From assembly GCF_000732635.1 (NCBI RefSeq), contig NZ_JPMD01000041.1, positions 1 through 42,574 on the forward strand: a DNA stretch of 42,574 nt, in the 5' to 3' direction. Shown piece by piece: positions 15,696 through 24,805 of the stretch (position 1 is the stretch's first letter; each line of letters opens with the position of its first letter). A model generated the notes under the pieces. The model had not been told where the DNA came from. It did not search any database and saw only the letters and a program-made list of their open reading frames with translations. A program made the position numbers and the translations under genes. The DNA comes from Clostridium sulfidigenes (lineage in GTDB: Bacteria; Bacillota; Clostridia; Clostridiales; Clostridiaceae).

Positions 15696-17321
15696 ATGGA
15701 ATCATTGTTTTTAATTATTAACCTTTTAGGAGGTCTTGGAATTTTCCTATTTGGTATGAAAATCATGGGGGACGGTCTTGAAAACCTAGCCGGTGAAAAA
15801 TTAAAGGGTATTTTTGATAAAATTACCTCTAATCCACTTAAGGGTGTGGCAACAGGTGCTATAGTTACTGCTATAATTCAAAGTAGTAGTGCGGTAACTG
15901 TTATGGTCGTTGGATTTGTTAATGCAGGTATTATGAACTTATCTCAAGCAGCTTATGTAATTATGGGTGCTAACATTGGAACAACTATAACAGCTCAATT
16001 AATTACCTTTGATTTTGATGCTATAATTCCTGTGTTTATTGCAATAGGGGCGTTTTTAGTACTATTTACTAAAAAGAAAAATCCTAAAGAATTAGGTCAT
16101 ATTATTTTAGGATTTGGTATTTTATTTTTAGGTCTTATTTTAATGTCTGATGCCATGTCTCCTCTTAGAGAGTCACCAGTATTCACAAAACTTATTTTAA
16201 GTCTAAAGGGACATGTATTATTAAGCCTTTTCTTGGGAATAGGAATGACTGCTATAATTCAAAGTTCCTCTGCAGTTACTGGAATTTTAGTTGCTTTAGC
16301 TTCTGTTGGAAGTCTTCCAATTGATGTAGCTATACCAATGTTATATGGAACTAATATTGGTACTTGTGTTACTGCTCTAATATCCTGTTTAGGAACTAGT
16401 AAGACTGCTAAGAAGGCAGCACTAATTCACTTATTCTTTAATGTAATAGGTAGTATAATATTCCTAGTTCCGCCAGTTTCTAAATTACTGTTAACTACCG
16501 TAACAACTCTTACCCCTGGTGTAGCTGGAGGAGTTGTGGCAAAACAAATTGCTAATGCCCATACAATGTTTAATGTAGTTAACACTATATTAATATTACC
16601 ATTTACAAAATACTTAGTAGCTTTAGTTAATTTCATACTCCCAGGAGAAGATGAAAAAGAAGTTGATGGAGTTAAGTATATAGATGACAGACTCTTAGAA
16701 ACTCCAACTATAGCCTTTGGTCAAGTTACTAATGAGATTATTAGAATGGGTACTTTAGCTAAAGAAAATATAGAAACTGCTTTAAAGGGTTTTACTGACA
16801 ATAATGAAGATTCAATAAACAAAGTATATAAAAATGAAGCTTTAATAAATCTATTAGAAACAGATATAACTAGATATCTAGTTAAACTATCTAATTCTGA
16901 TATTGGAGATGAGCAAAGAACTACTATAGCTGCATATTTCCATGTAGTTAATGATATAGAACGTATCGGAGACCATGCAGAAAATATTGCTGACTTAGCT
17001 AAAGATAAACTTTCTAAGAATGTTAAATTTTCTAAAGATGCCATTGAAGAACTTAAAGTAATGGTGAATATTTGCATAGAAGCATTAGACCACAGTATAG
17101 AATGTTTCTCTGACTATAGTGATAAAAAGGCTTTAGATGTACGCGGCTTAGAAGAAAAGATTGATTTATTAGAAAAAAATTTAAAAGTATCTCACATTAA
17201 AAGATTAAATAGCGGTTCATGTGATGCCATTGTAGGTACTATATTCTTAGATCTTATTAGTAACCTTGAACGAGTAGGCGACCATGCTGTTAATATCGCC
17301 GAAATACTTTCACAGGCCTAA
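15696..17321 (+). CDS. Na+/phosphate cotransporter family protein (NptA-like) with C-terminal PhoU domain
   Basis: This 541-residue protein belongs to the PF02690 family. The transmembrane half has two inverted QSSSAVT repeats (IIQSSSAVTVMVVGFVNAG and IIQSSSAVTGILVALASVG). It also has GANIGTT and GTNIGTC, which form the substrate/Na+ path. Residues about 340-541 are a helical PhoU-like domain with two repeats (NDIERIGDHAENIADLA and SNLERVGDHAVNIAEIL). It imports phosphate, or a related oxyanion, with sodium. The ATG at 15696 follows GGAGGG. The 17549 gene is a tandem paralogue, and both share upstream operator-like DNA. Confidence 0.93.
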   Translation: MESLFLIINLLGGLGIFLFGMKIMGDGLENLAGEKLKGIFDKITSNPLKGVATGAIVTAIIQSSSAVTVMVVGFVNAGIMNLSQAAYVIMGANIGTTITAQLITFDFDAIIPVFIAIGAFLVLFTKKKNPKELGHIILGFGILFLGLILMSDAMSPLRESPVFTKLILSLKGHVLLSLFLGIGMTAIIQSSSAVTGILVALASVGSLPIDVAIPMLYGTNIGTCVTALISCLGTSKTAKKAALIHLFFNVIGSIIFLVPPVSKLLLTTVTTLTPGVAGGVVAKQIANAHTMFNVVNTILILPFTKYLVALVNFILPGEDEKEVDGVKYIDDRLLETPTIAFGQVTNEIIRMGTLAKENIETALKGFTDNNEDSINKVYKNEALINLLETDITRYLVKLSNSDIGDEQRTTIAAYFHVVNDIERIGDHAENIADLAKDKLSKNVKFSKDAIEELKVMVNICIEALDHSIECFSDYSDKKALDVRGLEEKIDLLEKNLKVSHIKRLNSGSCDAIVGTIFLDLISNLERVGDHAVNIAEILSQA

Positions 17322-17338
17322 CAAAAAAATATTCTCAC

Positions 17339-17384
17339 AAAAGCTATAATTTAAAGATTGAAAATCTTTAAATTATAGCTTTTT
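17339..17384 (+). terminator. Intrinsic terminator between the paralogues
   Basis: A 21-bp perfect stem (AAAAGCTATAATTTAAAGATT and its complement) has a 3-nt loop and a T-run. It lies 18 nt past the first transporter, so each paralogue is its own transcription unit. Confidence 0.9.
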
Positions 17385-17410
17385 CTATTATAGTGTATTT
17401 ACCTACATAT

Positions 17411-17450
17411 GTTAAGTTCAAGTTAATTTTTCTTTATGCTATGTTAAATA
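17411..17450 (+). promoter_or_regulatory. Pho-box-like phased GTTAA repeats before the second Na/Pi transporter
   Basis: The same 20-base block as at 15551 recurs with one base different. After an unrelated 11-nt spacer, TGTTAAAT follows at the identical distance (17442 here, 15582 in the first copy). GTTAA units start at 17411, 17422 and 17443. The spacer has diverged while the boxes are kept, which argues for a bound regulator. Confidence 0.6.
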
Positions 17451-17548
17451 GCAAAAAATTCTATTAACATTATGGTTTTTATATTGTATTTTAATTATAG
17501 GTATTATTAATATAATTTATAAAATTTAGAAACCTATGGAGGTTAATT

Positions 17549-19177
17549 ATGTTGAAAACGTTAACTTTGCTTATTAATCTTTTTGGAGGAATTGGATTAT
17601 TTCTTTATGGTATGAAAATTATGGGAGATGGTCTTGAAAATCTAGCTGGAGAAAAACTAAAGAGTATTTTTGATAAAATTACTTCAAATCCACTTAAAGG
17701 AGTATTAACTGGAACTGTAGTTACAGGAATAATTCAGAGTAGTAGTGCTGTTACAGTTATGATAGTTGGATTTGTAAATGCAGGTCTCATGAATTTATTC
17801 CAAGCTACCTATGTAATTATGGGAGCCAACATTGGAACAACAGTTACTGCCCAGCTCATAACCTTTGACTTTAGTGCAATTACACCAGTATTTATTGCCG
17901 GTGGTGCTATTTTAGTACTATTTAGTAAAAATAAAAAACTTAATGAAGGTGGCAGTATAGCCCTTGGCTTTGGTGTTCTTTTTCTAGGTCTTACTTTAAT
18001 GTCTGATGCCATGACACCATTAAGAGATTCTCAAATATTTACACAACTTATATTAAGCTTAAAAGGTAAAACAATTTTAGGCCTTTTATTAGGACTATGC
18101 ATAACAGCAGTAATTCAAAGTTCTTCTGCTGTTACTGGAATTCTTGTAGCTTTAGCTTCTGTTGGAAGTCTTCCAGTTGATGTTGCTATACCTATTCTTT
18201 ATGGCACAAACATCGGTACTTGCGTAACTGCCTTACTTTCCTGTGTTGGAACTTCAAGAACAGCTAAGAAAGCAGCTTTAATTCACTTACTATTTAATGT
18301 TATTGGTAGTATTATATTCATAATTCCACCAATTTCAAACCTATTATTAACTACTGTAACAACCCTTACTCCAGGAGTTAGTGGTGAAGTGGTAGCTAAA
18401 CAAATTGCTAATGCCCATACAGTGTTTAATGTAATAAATACTATTTTACTTTTACCTTTCACTAAATACTTAGTAGATCTAGTTAATCTTATATTACCTG
18501 GTGAAAATGAAGAAGAAATTGTTGAAGTAAAATATATAGATGATAGATTATTAGAAACCCCTACAATAGCTTTTGGACAATGTACAAATGAGATTGTCCG
18601 AATGGGAAGTTTAGCAAAAGAAAACCTAGAAACAGCCTTAAAAGGATTTAATGAAGGTAATCTAGATGTTATAAATACAGTATATAAAAATGAATCCATA
18701 ATAAATATTCTTGAAACTGATATAACCCGATATTTAGTTAAACTATCCAATTCTGATATAGGCGATGAACAAAGAGCAATTTTAGCTTCTTACTTTCATG
18801 TAGTAAATGACATAGAACGTATAGGTGATCATGCTGAAAATATTGCAGATTGGGCTATGGAAAAAGCTTCAAAAAATATTGATTTATCAAGTGCTGCTAT
18901 GGACGAACTTAATCTAATGTCCAAATTATGTATAAGCTCATTGGAGTATAGCCTAGATTGCTTTTCTCACTATACTATAGAAAAAGCTATGTCTGTTAGA
19001 TCTATAGAAGGCGAAATAGATTCCTTAGAAAAGAGCTTAAAATCTTCTCATATTAGAAGATTAAACACTGGCATATGCAGTGCTACAGTAGGTGCTATGT
19101 TCTTAGATATTATTAGTAACCTTGAAAGAATTGGCGATCATGCTGTTAACATCGCTGAAATTCTTTCAGAACTATAA
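17549..19177 (+). CDS. Na+/phosphate cotransporter family protein, tandem paralogue
   Basis: This 542-residue protein is a close paralogue of the 15696 gene and colinear throughout. It has the QSSSAVT repeats, GANIGTT/GTNIGTC and a C-terminal PhoU-like domain (NDIERIGDHAENIADWA, SNLERIGDHAVNIAEIL). Differences concentrate in the loop after helix 4 and in the linker before the PhoU domain. TGGAGG lies before the ATG at 17549. Separate promoters and terminators suggest the two copies are expressed independently, perhaps with different affinities. Confidence 0.93.
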   Translation: MLKTLTLLINLFGGIGLFLYGMKIMGDGLENLAGEKLKSIFDKITSNPLKGVLTGTVVTGIIQSSSAVTVMIVGFVNAGLMNLFQATYVIMGANIGTTVTAQLITFDFSAITPVFIAGGAILVLFSKNKKLNEGGSIALGFGVLFLGLTLMSDAMTPLRDSQIFTQLILSLKGKTILGLLLGLCITAVIQSSSAVTGILVALASVGSLPVDVAIPILYGTNIGTCVTALLSCVGTSRTAKKAALIHLLFNVIGSIIFIIPPISNLLLTTVTTLTPGVSGEVVAKQIANAHTVFNVINTILLLPFTKYLVDLVNLILPGENEEEIVEVKYIDDRLLETPTIAFGQCTNEIVRMGSLAKENLETALKGFNEGNLDVINTVYKNESIINILETDITRYLVKLSNSDIGDEQRAILASYFHVVNDIERIGDHAENIADWAMEKASKNIDLSSAAMDELNLMSKLCISSLEYSLDCFSHYTIEKAMSVRSIEGEIDSLEKSLKSSHIRRLNTGICSATVGAMFLDIISNLERIGDHAVNIAEILSEL

Positions 19178-19209
19178 TATCTCCCTAAAATAAATTTATA
19201 AACATTTTT

Positions 19210-19244
19210 AAAGCTACAATTCAATTAATTTGAATTGTAGCTTT
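19210..19244 (+). terminator. Intrinsic terminator of the second transporter
   Basis: The stem AAAGCTACAATTCAA and its complement has a 4-5-nt loop. Only a short interrupted T-run follows. The AAAGCTA start resembles that of the first paralogue's terminator, consistent with duplication of the whole unit. Confidence 0.75.
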
Positions 19245-19328
19245 ACCCTTTATCGTAATAGGTTAATTATTATATTAAACATTTTACTCGTAAAATCAAG
19301 AGAGTTTTGCCCTCTATAAATCTTGTTA

Positions 19329-20180
19329 CTAAACTATGATTGTATTTATGCATCCATTAGCTCTAGCTATGGATTCTAATTCCTTCATATAATCATTAGT
19401 AGGTACTGTAGTCTCAAGTAATTCCTTTCTTACTCCCATAGGTCTATATTTAATAAGCTTATATTGAATATTAGGATTAATTTCAGCTAATAGCTTACTT
19501 CCCATGTCTACAGTATAATTATTATTAAGAACTTCTGGTACTACTACTGTTCTAATTTCATATATCTTATCAAGTTTTCCAAGCTCTCTTATGTTTTTTA
19601 TTACTGTTTCATTAGTGAGACCTGTAAGTATCTTATTTTCTTCTGGATGAAAAGCTTTTAAATCTATCATAGTTTTATCTGTTACTTCTAATAGTTCTTT
19701 ATCCATATATATAGGTGTGGACCCATTAGTGTCTATAAAAGTTGTTAAACCAAGACTCTTTACTTTTGTAAATAGCTCCTTTAGGAAATCCCTTTGAAGA
19801 GTACATTCTCCTCCTGAAACCGTTATTCCTGATATAAAAAACTTTACCTTTTCAATTTTCTTCATTAGTTCTGAGGCAGTTATTTTTGTTATCTTAGGAC
19901 TACTATTTTTCTTACAAGTAGCAATACAAGCATCACAGTTAACGCATTTATCAATATCATACTGAACCTTACCATCTACCATTGATAGAGCTTCATATTC
20001 ACAGACTGGCACACATTCACCACAATTGACACATCTATTTATAGTTTCTGGATTATGACAATAAAGACAATTATAATTACATCCTTGAAGAAATATGGCC
20101 ATTCTATTGCCTTCTCCATCTACATTACTAAAAGGTATTATTTTATTAACATAACCTATAGTTTCTTGCTTATCATTCAT
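19329..20180 (-). CDS. yjjW: YjjW-family glycyl-radical enzyme activase (radical SAM)
   Basis: This generates the glycyl radical on its neighbour YjjI. The radical SAM cluster is CNYNCLYC (C34, C38, C41 from the chosen start). A two-[4Fe-4S] ferredoxin insert follows (CVNCGECVPVC and CVNCDACIATC), typical of activases. The SAM-binding block ITVSGGECTLQ comes next. The longest frame starts at 20201, but GGGGGAAG lies 4 nt before the ATG at 20180, which is preferred. It is about 150 nt downstream of yjjI in the same orientation. Activity requires anaerobiosis. Confidence 0.9.
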   Translation of the reverse strand: MNDKQETIGYVNKIIPFSNVDGEGNRMAIFLQGCNYNCLYCHNPETINRCVNCGECVPVCEYEALSMVDGKVQYDIDKCVNCDACIATCKKNSSPKITKITASELMKKIEKVKFFISGITVSGGECTLQRDFLKELFTKVKSLGLTTFIDTNGSTPIYMDKELLEVTDKTMIDLKAFHPEENKILTGLTNETVIKNIRELGKLDKIYEIRTVVVPEVLNNNYTVDMGSKLLAEINPNIQYKLIKYRPMGVRKELLETTVPTNDYMKELESIARANGCINTIIV

Positions 20181-20228
20181 ACTTCTTCCCCCAGTGCTCA
20201 TATATTTTCATTTCCTGATAACATAGAA

Positions 20229-20272
20229 CCGCTCCAATACTATAAGCTTTTGCTACAATTGTATCGAAGCGG
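20229..20272 (-). other. Inverted repeat between yjjI and yjjW
   Basis: CCGCT...ATAC pairs with GTAT...AGCGG around a variable middle. There is no T-run after it on the minus strand, so it is not a classical terminator. It could be a transcript-processing or stability element setting the enzyme:activase ratio (inference). Confidence 0.4.
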
Positions 20273-20327
20273 CCTTTATTATAAAAATCCTTTTAATCCT
20301 ATGACTAACAACTCTAATGTAAGAATT

Positions 20328-21827
20328 CTATTTATCAGAACTTCTTAATTTTCTTTCAAGGATCTTGGAGTTTTTAACTGCTCCATATCCAAGGGCTACT
20401 GTATCTTGAAGTACTTGCTCTCCCCTATCTAAAGCTTCTATATCTGAACGCTTAACAAGATATCCTGTAATTCTTATAACGTCACAATCATCACAGTATA
20501 GGGAGAAATATCTCATATTTAGTGCAAAGGCACCTTTGATTATATCTAAAATTGACTTTGGATTCTTCTTAGCCATTTCATCAAATTTAAATATATCACC
20601 AATTCCAGATGGGAAGTATTTGTGGAATACTGCACTTTGAATCAAGTGTTCTGGTAATGATGGCTCTTCTCCTATTGGAATTCTACATCCTGGACTTGTT
20701 TCAGTATCAGAATCAATTCCAACTTGAGAATGAAGTAGATAATGATTATCTGTAACTTCACAATATTTATTTTCATGGGCATTAACCATATTATACATTT
20801 TATTTATAATAGTTTCACCTAGCTTGTTAGCTCTTTCACCATATCCAAATCTATCTTTTTCATCTGTTGCTCCTAGAAGTGTATTTACACATTCTGCAAG
20901 GCCAACTAATCCAAACATAGCAGTAAATCTATCTCTTGATAATAAACCTTCTCTTACAAGGAAACTTGACTCAAAGAAATTACTTTCTTCTACTATGAAT
21001 TTAACTCTCTTATCCATATAATCAAGCATTGCTTCTACAGCATCTGGTAATACAGTGTTTAAAAAGTGTTCTTCATTATACGCCATCTTAGCTAGTTTTG
21101 AAAGTAACATTCTCACTAATGTATAACTTCCACCACCAAGGTTAAGTCCATTATAGCAACTTACTATTCCATACTTTTCTCCTAGTTCTGAGCTAAACAT
21201 TTCATGGTTAGCAAAGCTTGGCTTAGCGCAAGTAAGAGCTGTTTTTATTGCTTCAACTGCAAATTCTTCACTAGTTTCCTTTGAGTATTTTAAGGTTATA
21301 TTAGGAGTAGCATTTTGAAGTTCTCTCTCTACTTCTAGAATTATTCTTCCTGCTTTAGTATCCTTAGGTCCAATATTAGCATGACAGAATGAATCAGTTA
21401 TGGTTCTGTCTATATGCTTTAAGAAAAATTTAATTGCTTTATATGCTTCTTTTTCATCTTCAATATATGGATCTAAAAGAATATCAATATTACCTACATA
21501 TACTGGGAAAGATGTAACTGATGGTACATGCTTATATAGAATAAGTAAATTATTTACTGCATCCCATATATCCTCTGGAGGAGTTAGGCTTAAAAACTTA
21601 CTTCCATTTTTCATAAACTTTTCATAGTCAGGTACAATGTATCTAGGTCTATAGGGTGCGTTACCTTCATTAAGGTCACATATTACACCTGCATTTTCAT
21701 ACATTTTTGTTTTGTCAGATTTATTTAATACATCTAAACTATTTTCTGACTCCCTAGCTAAATTTAAAACTTTCATTTCATAAGTTAAAGTCTTGTCCTT
21801 AATAATATTCATTATACTATCTTTCAT
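20328..21827 (-). CDS. yjjI: YjjI-family glycine radical enzyme (function unknown)
   Basis: This 499-residue protein is much shorter than pyruvate formate-lyase (~760). The C-terminal glycyl loop reads VIRITGYLVKRSD, placing the radical at G455. A likely thiyl cysteine is C224 in GIVSCYNGLNLGGG. The E. coli homologue is YjjI, whose substrate has not been established to my knowledge. AGGAG precedes the ATG at 21827. It is transcribed ahead of its activase yjjW. Low-pH, low-oxygen or nutrient regulation is possible but not shown by sequence. Confidence 0.9.
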   Translation of the reverse strand: MKDSIMNIIKDKTLTYEMKVLNLARESENSLDVLNKSDKTKMYENAGVICDLNEGNAPYRPRYIVPDYEKFMKNGSKFLSLTPPEDIWDAVNNLLILYKHVPSVTSFPVYVGNIDILLDPYIEDEKEAYKAIKFFLKHIDRTITDSFCHANIGPKDTKAGRIILEVERELQNATPNITLKYSKETSEEFAVEAIKTALTCAKPSFANHEMFSSELGEKYGIVSCYNGLNLGGGSYTLVRMLLSKLAKMAYNEEHFLNTVLPDAVEAMLDYMDKRVKFIVEESNFFESSFLVREGLLSRDRFTAMFGLVGLAECVNTLLGATDEKDRFGYGERANKLGETIINKMYNMVNAHENKYCEVTDNHYLLHSQVGIDSDTETSPGCRIPIGEEPSLPEHLIQSAVFHKYFPSGIGDIFKFDEMAKKNPKSILDIIKGAFALNMRYFSLYCDDCDVIRITGYLVKRSDIEALDRGEQVLQDTVALGYGAVKNSKILERKLRSSDK

Positions 21828-22185
21828 TTTATCACTCCTATGACATTTTGAAATTAAGTAAATATTATTATGTTATTCCTGCTTAACTATATACATAAAC
21901 TAAATATAATTAAGCCATACTTTATTACAATAATGCAATGTTTATAATAAATTTATCTTAATTATAGTATACCCGAATTTAAGAGTTTTTTCTACTATTT
22001 AATGAATAATAATTATTGATTACATTAACTTTTTAAGTAACATTTTAATTTTATCAGTATTTTCAACTTGTGTTACTTTTTTAAGTAAAGTTTCAATTAA
22101 CTGTTTAAATATAAACTACACAAATAAAATTTTATGCTTATACTAATAATGTATATATATTTTTTAAGTGGAGGTGAAGCTTAAA
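21828..22185. other. Divergent intergenic region with paired AAGTAA palindromes
   Basis: This holds the promoters of yjjI (minus) and the phosphoesterase gene (plus). Two similar inverted repeats are present: TTAACTTTTTAAGTAA (22025-22040) and TTACTTTTTTAAGTAA (22073-22088), 48 bp apart. They may be operator sites; the regulator is unknown. No coding frame or RNA family was recognised. Confidence 0.4.
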
Positions 22186-22680
22186 ATGAAAATCGGAATT
22201 ATTTCTGATACTCACATGAATAAACATTTTTCAAGGCTAAAACATATACTAGATGATAAGTTAAAAGATGTAGATTTAATAATTCATGCAGGAGATTATA
22301 CCTCCCCTGAAGTAATATCTATGATTAAGGAAAAATCAAAATTTATAGGTGTTTATGGAAATAATGATAAATCGAATTTAAGAAGTTTAGTTCCTGAAAA
22401 ACACATATTGACTTTAGAAGGTTATAAAATTGGTATTTGTCATGGGGATGGTACCAAAAAGCAAACTATAGATAATGTGGTTGATACTTTTAAGAAGGAT
22501 AAGCTTGATATAATAATATATGGTCATAGCCATAAACCTTGTATTTTTACTAAAGGAAAAACAATGTATTTAAATCCTGGATCGTCTACTAGCAAAAGAA
22601 AAGAACCTTGGTTTTCTTATATAATTTTAGAGCTTAATAAAAATTGTCCCATATCAGCTTCAGTAAACTTTTTTAAATAG
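22186..22680 (+). CDS. YfcE/MJ0936-family metallophosphodiesterase
   Basis: This calcineurin-like enzyme has about 164 residues and the five metal motifs of the family: ISDTHMN (block I), IHAGDYTS (II), VYGNNDK (III), GICHGDG (IV) and IIYGHSHKP (V). It hydrolyses phosphodiester model substrates in characterised relatives; the physiological substrate is unknown. The longest frame starts at 22168 with a GTG that is part of the ribosome site itself. GGAGGTG at 22170-22176 supports the ATG at 22186. It is a single gene ending at a bidirectional terminator. Confidence 0.9.
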   Translation: MKIGIISDTHMNKHFSRLKHILDDKLKDVDLIIHAGDYTSPEVISMIKEKSKFIGVYGNNDKSNLRSLVPEKHILTLEGYKIGICHGDGTKKQTIDNVVDTFKKDKLDIIIYGHSHKPCIFTKGKTMYLNPGSSTSKRKEPWFSYIILELNKNCPISASVNFFK

Positions 22681-22706
22681 CTAAAAAATTCATTATTCCA
22701 TAGAGT

Positions 22707-22744
22707 AAAAGGATTGAGCCTATAAAATAGACTTCAATCCTTTT
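22707..22744. terminator. Bidirectional intrinsic terminator
   Basis: AAAAGGATTGA pairs with TCAATCCTTTT around a 16-nt loop, between the convergent phosphoesterase and birA genes. Confidence 0.8.
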
Positions 22745-22785
22745 AATTTAAATTAAAATAAATAATTTACATTATGTTTTTAAAT

Positions 22786-23766
22786 TTAAATATATCCATA
22801 GATTCCTCTTACAGATACTTCTCCTGATATTACTCTATTAATAGTACCATCTTTATGTTTTACTATTAATTCTCCTTCATCATCAATATCTATTACTGTA
22901 CATATGACTTCATTATTTCCATTAATTACTCTTACCTCTTTATTTATAAGTAATGAGCCTTCTCTACAAATTTCTATAACTCTACTTATATCTCCTGTAT
23001 TTTTAAAGTCTTCGTAAAACATTTCAAAATTATTCAATATATTAGCTACAAGTTTTTTTCTATCAACTTCATTTCCTAATTCGTTTTTAAGGGATGTGGC
23101 TTTTTCCTTTAACTCATCTGGAAATGATTCCATATTAACATTTATACCAATTCCCATGATGACATAATTTACTCTTTCTATTTCTGCATTCATCTCAGTT
23201 AATATGCCACATATCTTTTTGCCATTAATGACTATATCGTTAGGCCACTTTATTCCTACAGAAATGCCCATCTCCTTTAGAGCAGTATAAACTGCTGCTG
23301 CACCAATTAAAGTAGCTCTAGGTGCTACCATAGGAGATATATTTGGTTTTAATACTATGGACATCCATATTCCTGTTCCTTTAGGTGAAATCCAACTTCT
23401 ACCCAATCTCCCCTTCCCACTAGTTTGTTCCTCTGCAGCAACTACCATTCCTTCTATAGGATTATTACTACACTCTCTTCTGCACTGAACATTAGTAGAG
23501 TCTACTTCATCAAAATGAATGAAGTTTCTCCCTATATACTTAGTTGTAAGAAGAGGTAAAATCTCTTCACCATCTATAATATCCGGAGTACTTACCAGTT
23601 TATACCCTCTATTAGAAATTGATTCTATAACGTATCCTGCTTCCTTTAAGCTTTTTATATGCTTCCATATTCCAGCCCTAGTAATTCCTAATTCCTCACT
23701 AAGTCTTTCCCCTGAAATATATTCATCCTTACTTTTTCTAAGTATATTCAATATCTTCTTCTTCAT
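22786..23766 (-). CDS. birA: Bifunctional biotin operon repressor / biotin-protein ligase
   Basis: This 326-residue protein has an N-terminal winged helix (SGERLSEELGITRAGIWKHIKSLKEAGY), so it is the DNA-binding type. The ligase domain has HFDEVDSTNVQ, the biotinyl-AMP loop GKGRLGRSWISPKGTG, IKWPNDIVINGKKICGILTEM and a C-terminal SH3-like cap. It biotinylates acetyl-CoA or pyruvate carboxylase and represses biotin synthesis or uptake genes. AGGAAGG precedes the ATG at 23766. It is 25 nt downstream of the HD-hydrolase gene, hence co-transcribed. Confidence 0.95.
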   Translation of the reverse strand: MKKKILNILRKSKDEYISGERLSEELGITRAGIWKHIKSLKEAGYVIESISNRGYKLVSTPDIIDGEEILPLLTTKYIGRNFIHFDEVDSTNVQCRRECSNNPIEGMVVAAEEQTSGKGRLGRSWISPKGTGIWMSIVLKPNISPMVAPRATLIGAAAVYTALKEMGISVGIKWPNDIVINGKKICGILTEMNAEIERVNYVIMGIGINVNMESFPDELKEKATSLKNELGNEVDRKKLVANILNNFEMFYEDFKNTGDISRVIEICREGSLLINKEVRVINGNNEVICTVIDIDDEGELIVKHKDGTINRVISGEVSVRGIYGYI

Positions 23767-23791
23767 TAAATACTTACCTTCCTAAGCTCTC

Positions 23792-24457
23792 TTATTTCTC
23801 AGGCAAATTATATGTCTCTGCCATTCTTTTTCTCTTATCAATATAATTTTGGCATCTTTCTAAGAAAATTTCAATATTTCTCTCTTCTTTTCTTACTTCC
23901 TCTTCCGTCTTTGGCCCTCTCCCTAATCTATCACATATTCCAAGAAGTCCTATATCCTCAATGTATCCACTTTTAACAACTCTATTAAGATCTGCAAACT
24001 CATTATTTTTTACTACGAAAAGAATCTGCATATGAAGTCTAACTAGATTTACTACATAATCATAAAATCCTTTATCTTCATGAAGTTTTAAGTGGGTTAA
24101 AAATTCTTCTGCCATTCTTGCTCCAACTTTATCATGGTCATAGGCAGTGAGGTAGCCTCTTCTTAACTTTGTAGTAGTTAACTTACCTATATCATGTAAA
24201 AATGCTGCCCACATAAATCCCTTTGGCTCTTTGCTTCTATCTCTTCTTTTAGCTGCTTCGTCTATAACCATCATAGTGTGAATCCAAACATTGCCTTCTG
24301 GGTGATGTTTAGGATTTTGCTCCACATTTTTTAACTTTAAAACCATGTTATAGGGATATATATCTGGATAACCATTACTTTCTACTAAGTTATTAAAATA
24401 TATGGACGGCTTCTCATCTTCTAAAAGGTGCTTTGTAAATTCTTCAAAATAATTCAT
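23792..24457 (-). CDS. HD-domain (HDIG-type) phosphohydrolase
   Basis: This 221-residue protein has metal ligands visible as H in VWIHTMMVIDEA, HD in FLHDIGKLTTT, H in YDHDKVGARMA and further downstream residues. The HHPEGNVWIHT opening resembles the tRNA nucleotidyltransferase-type and multifunctional HD hydrolases. The substrate is probably a nucleotide or 2',3'-cyclic phosphate but cannot be set from sequence. AAGGGAG lies before the ATG at 24457. It is first gene of the HD-birA unit. Confidence 0.88.
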   Translation of the reverse strand: MNYFEEFTKHLLEDEKPSIYFNNLVESNGYPDIYPYNMVLKLKNVEQNPKHHPEGNVWIHTMMVIDEAAKRRDRSKEPKGFMWAAFLHDIGKLTTTKLRRGYLTAYDHDKVGARMAEEFLTHLKLHEDKGFYDYVVNLVRLHMQILFVVKNNEFADLNRVVKSGYIEDIGLLGICDRLGRGPKTEEEVRKEERNIEIFLERCQNYIDKRKRMAETYNLPEK

Positions 24458-24633
24458 TTAACTTTTCTCCCTTCTTATCATACCTATATAATTAATATTA
24501 TTTACATATATAATATTTCCTATTAATATAATAGGTCATGAAATTTTTTCTTATGCTGTTATACACAATATATTTTTATTAGCATTATATTGTAACCAAT
24601 TATTTAAATTCAGTTAAATATTTACTATGATAA

Positions 24634-24679
24634 AATACCCTACAGTATAGACGGATATCTTGTCTATCTATAGGGTATT
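24634..24679 (-). terminator. Intrinsic terminator of the VanW pair
   Basis: The outer arms AATACCCTA/TAGGGTATT and inner arms ATAGAC/GTCTAT form a long stem, with a short T-rich tail on the minus strand. It lies 54 nt past the VanW stop at 24733. Confidence 0.75.
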
Positions 24680-24745
24680 GATTATTCAAGAATAAATATC
24701 TTTATTTTTTCTTTCATTTCTTTATCATAATTTTAGTTACCTGCA

Positions 24746-24805
24746 GGTTTATCTGTTGGCTTTTCAGCAGGTTTTTCTGCTGGTTTTTCTGCCGGTTTTT
24801 CTGCT
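24746..24805. repeat. 12-bp tandem repeat encoding a PAEK tail
   Basis: Five 12-bp units (ggtttttctgct on the plus strand, with a few substitutions) encode alternating Lys-Pro-Ala-Glu at the VanW C-terminus. Proline/lysine-rich tails of this kind commonly sit in the cell wall. Unit number could vary by slippage. Confidence 0.85.

Noticed and set aside
24746..24805. Short tandem repeats as a CRISPR array
   Set aside because: The 12-bp units lie in frame and encode a PAEK-type protein tail, with no spacers and no cas genes.
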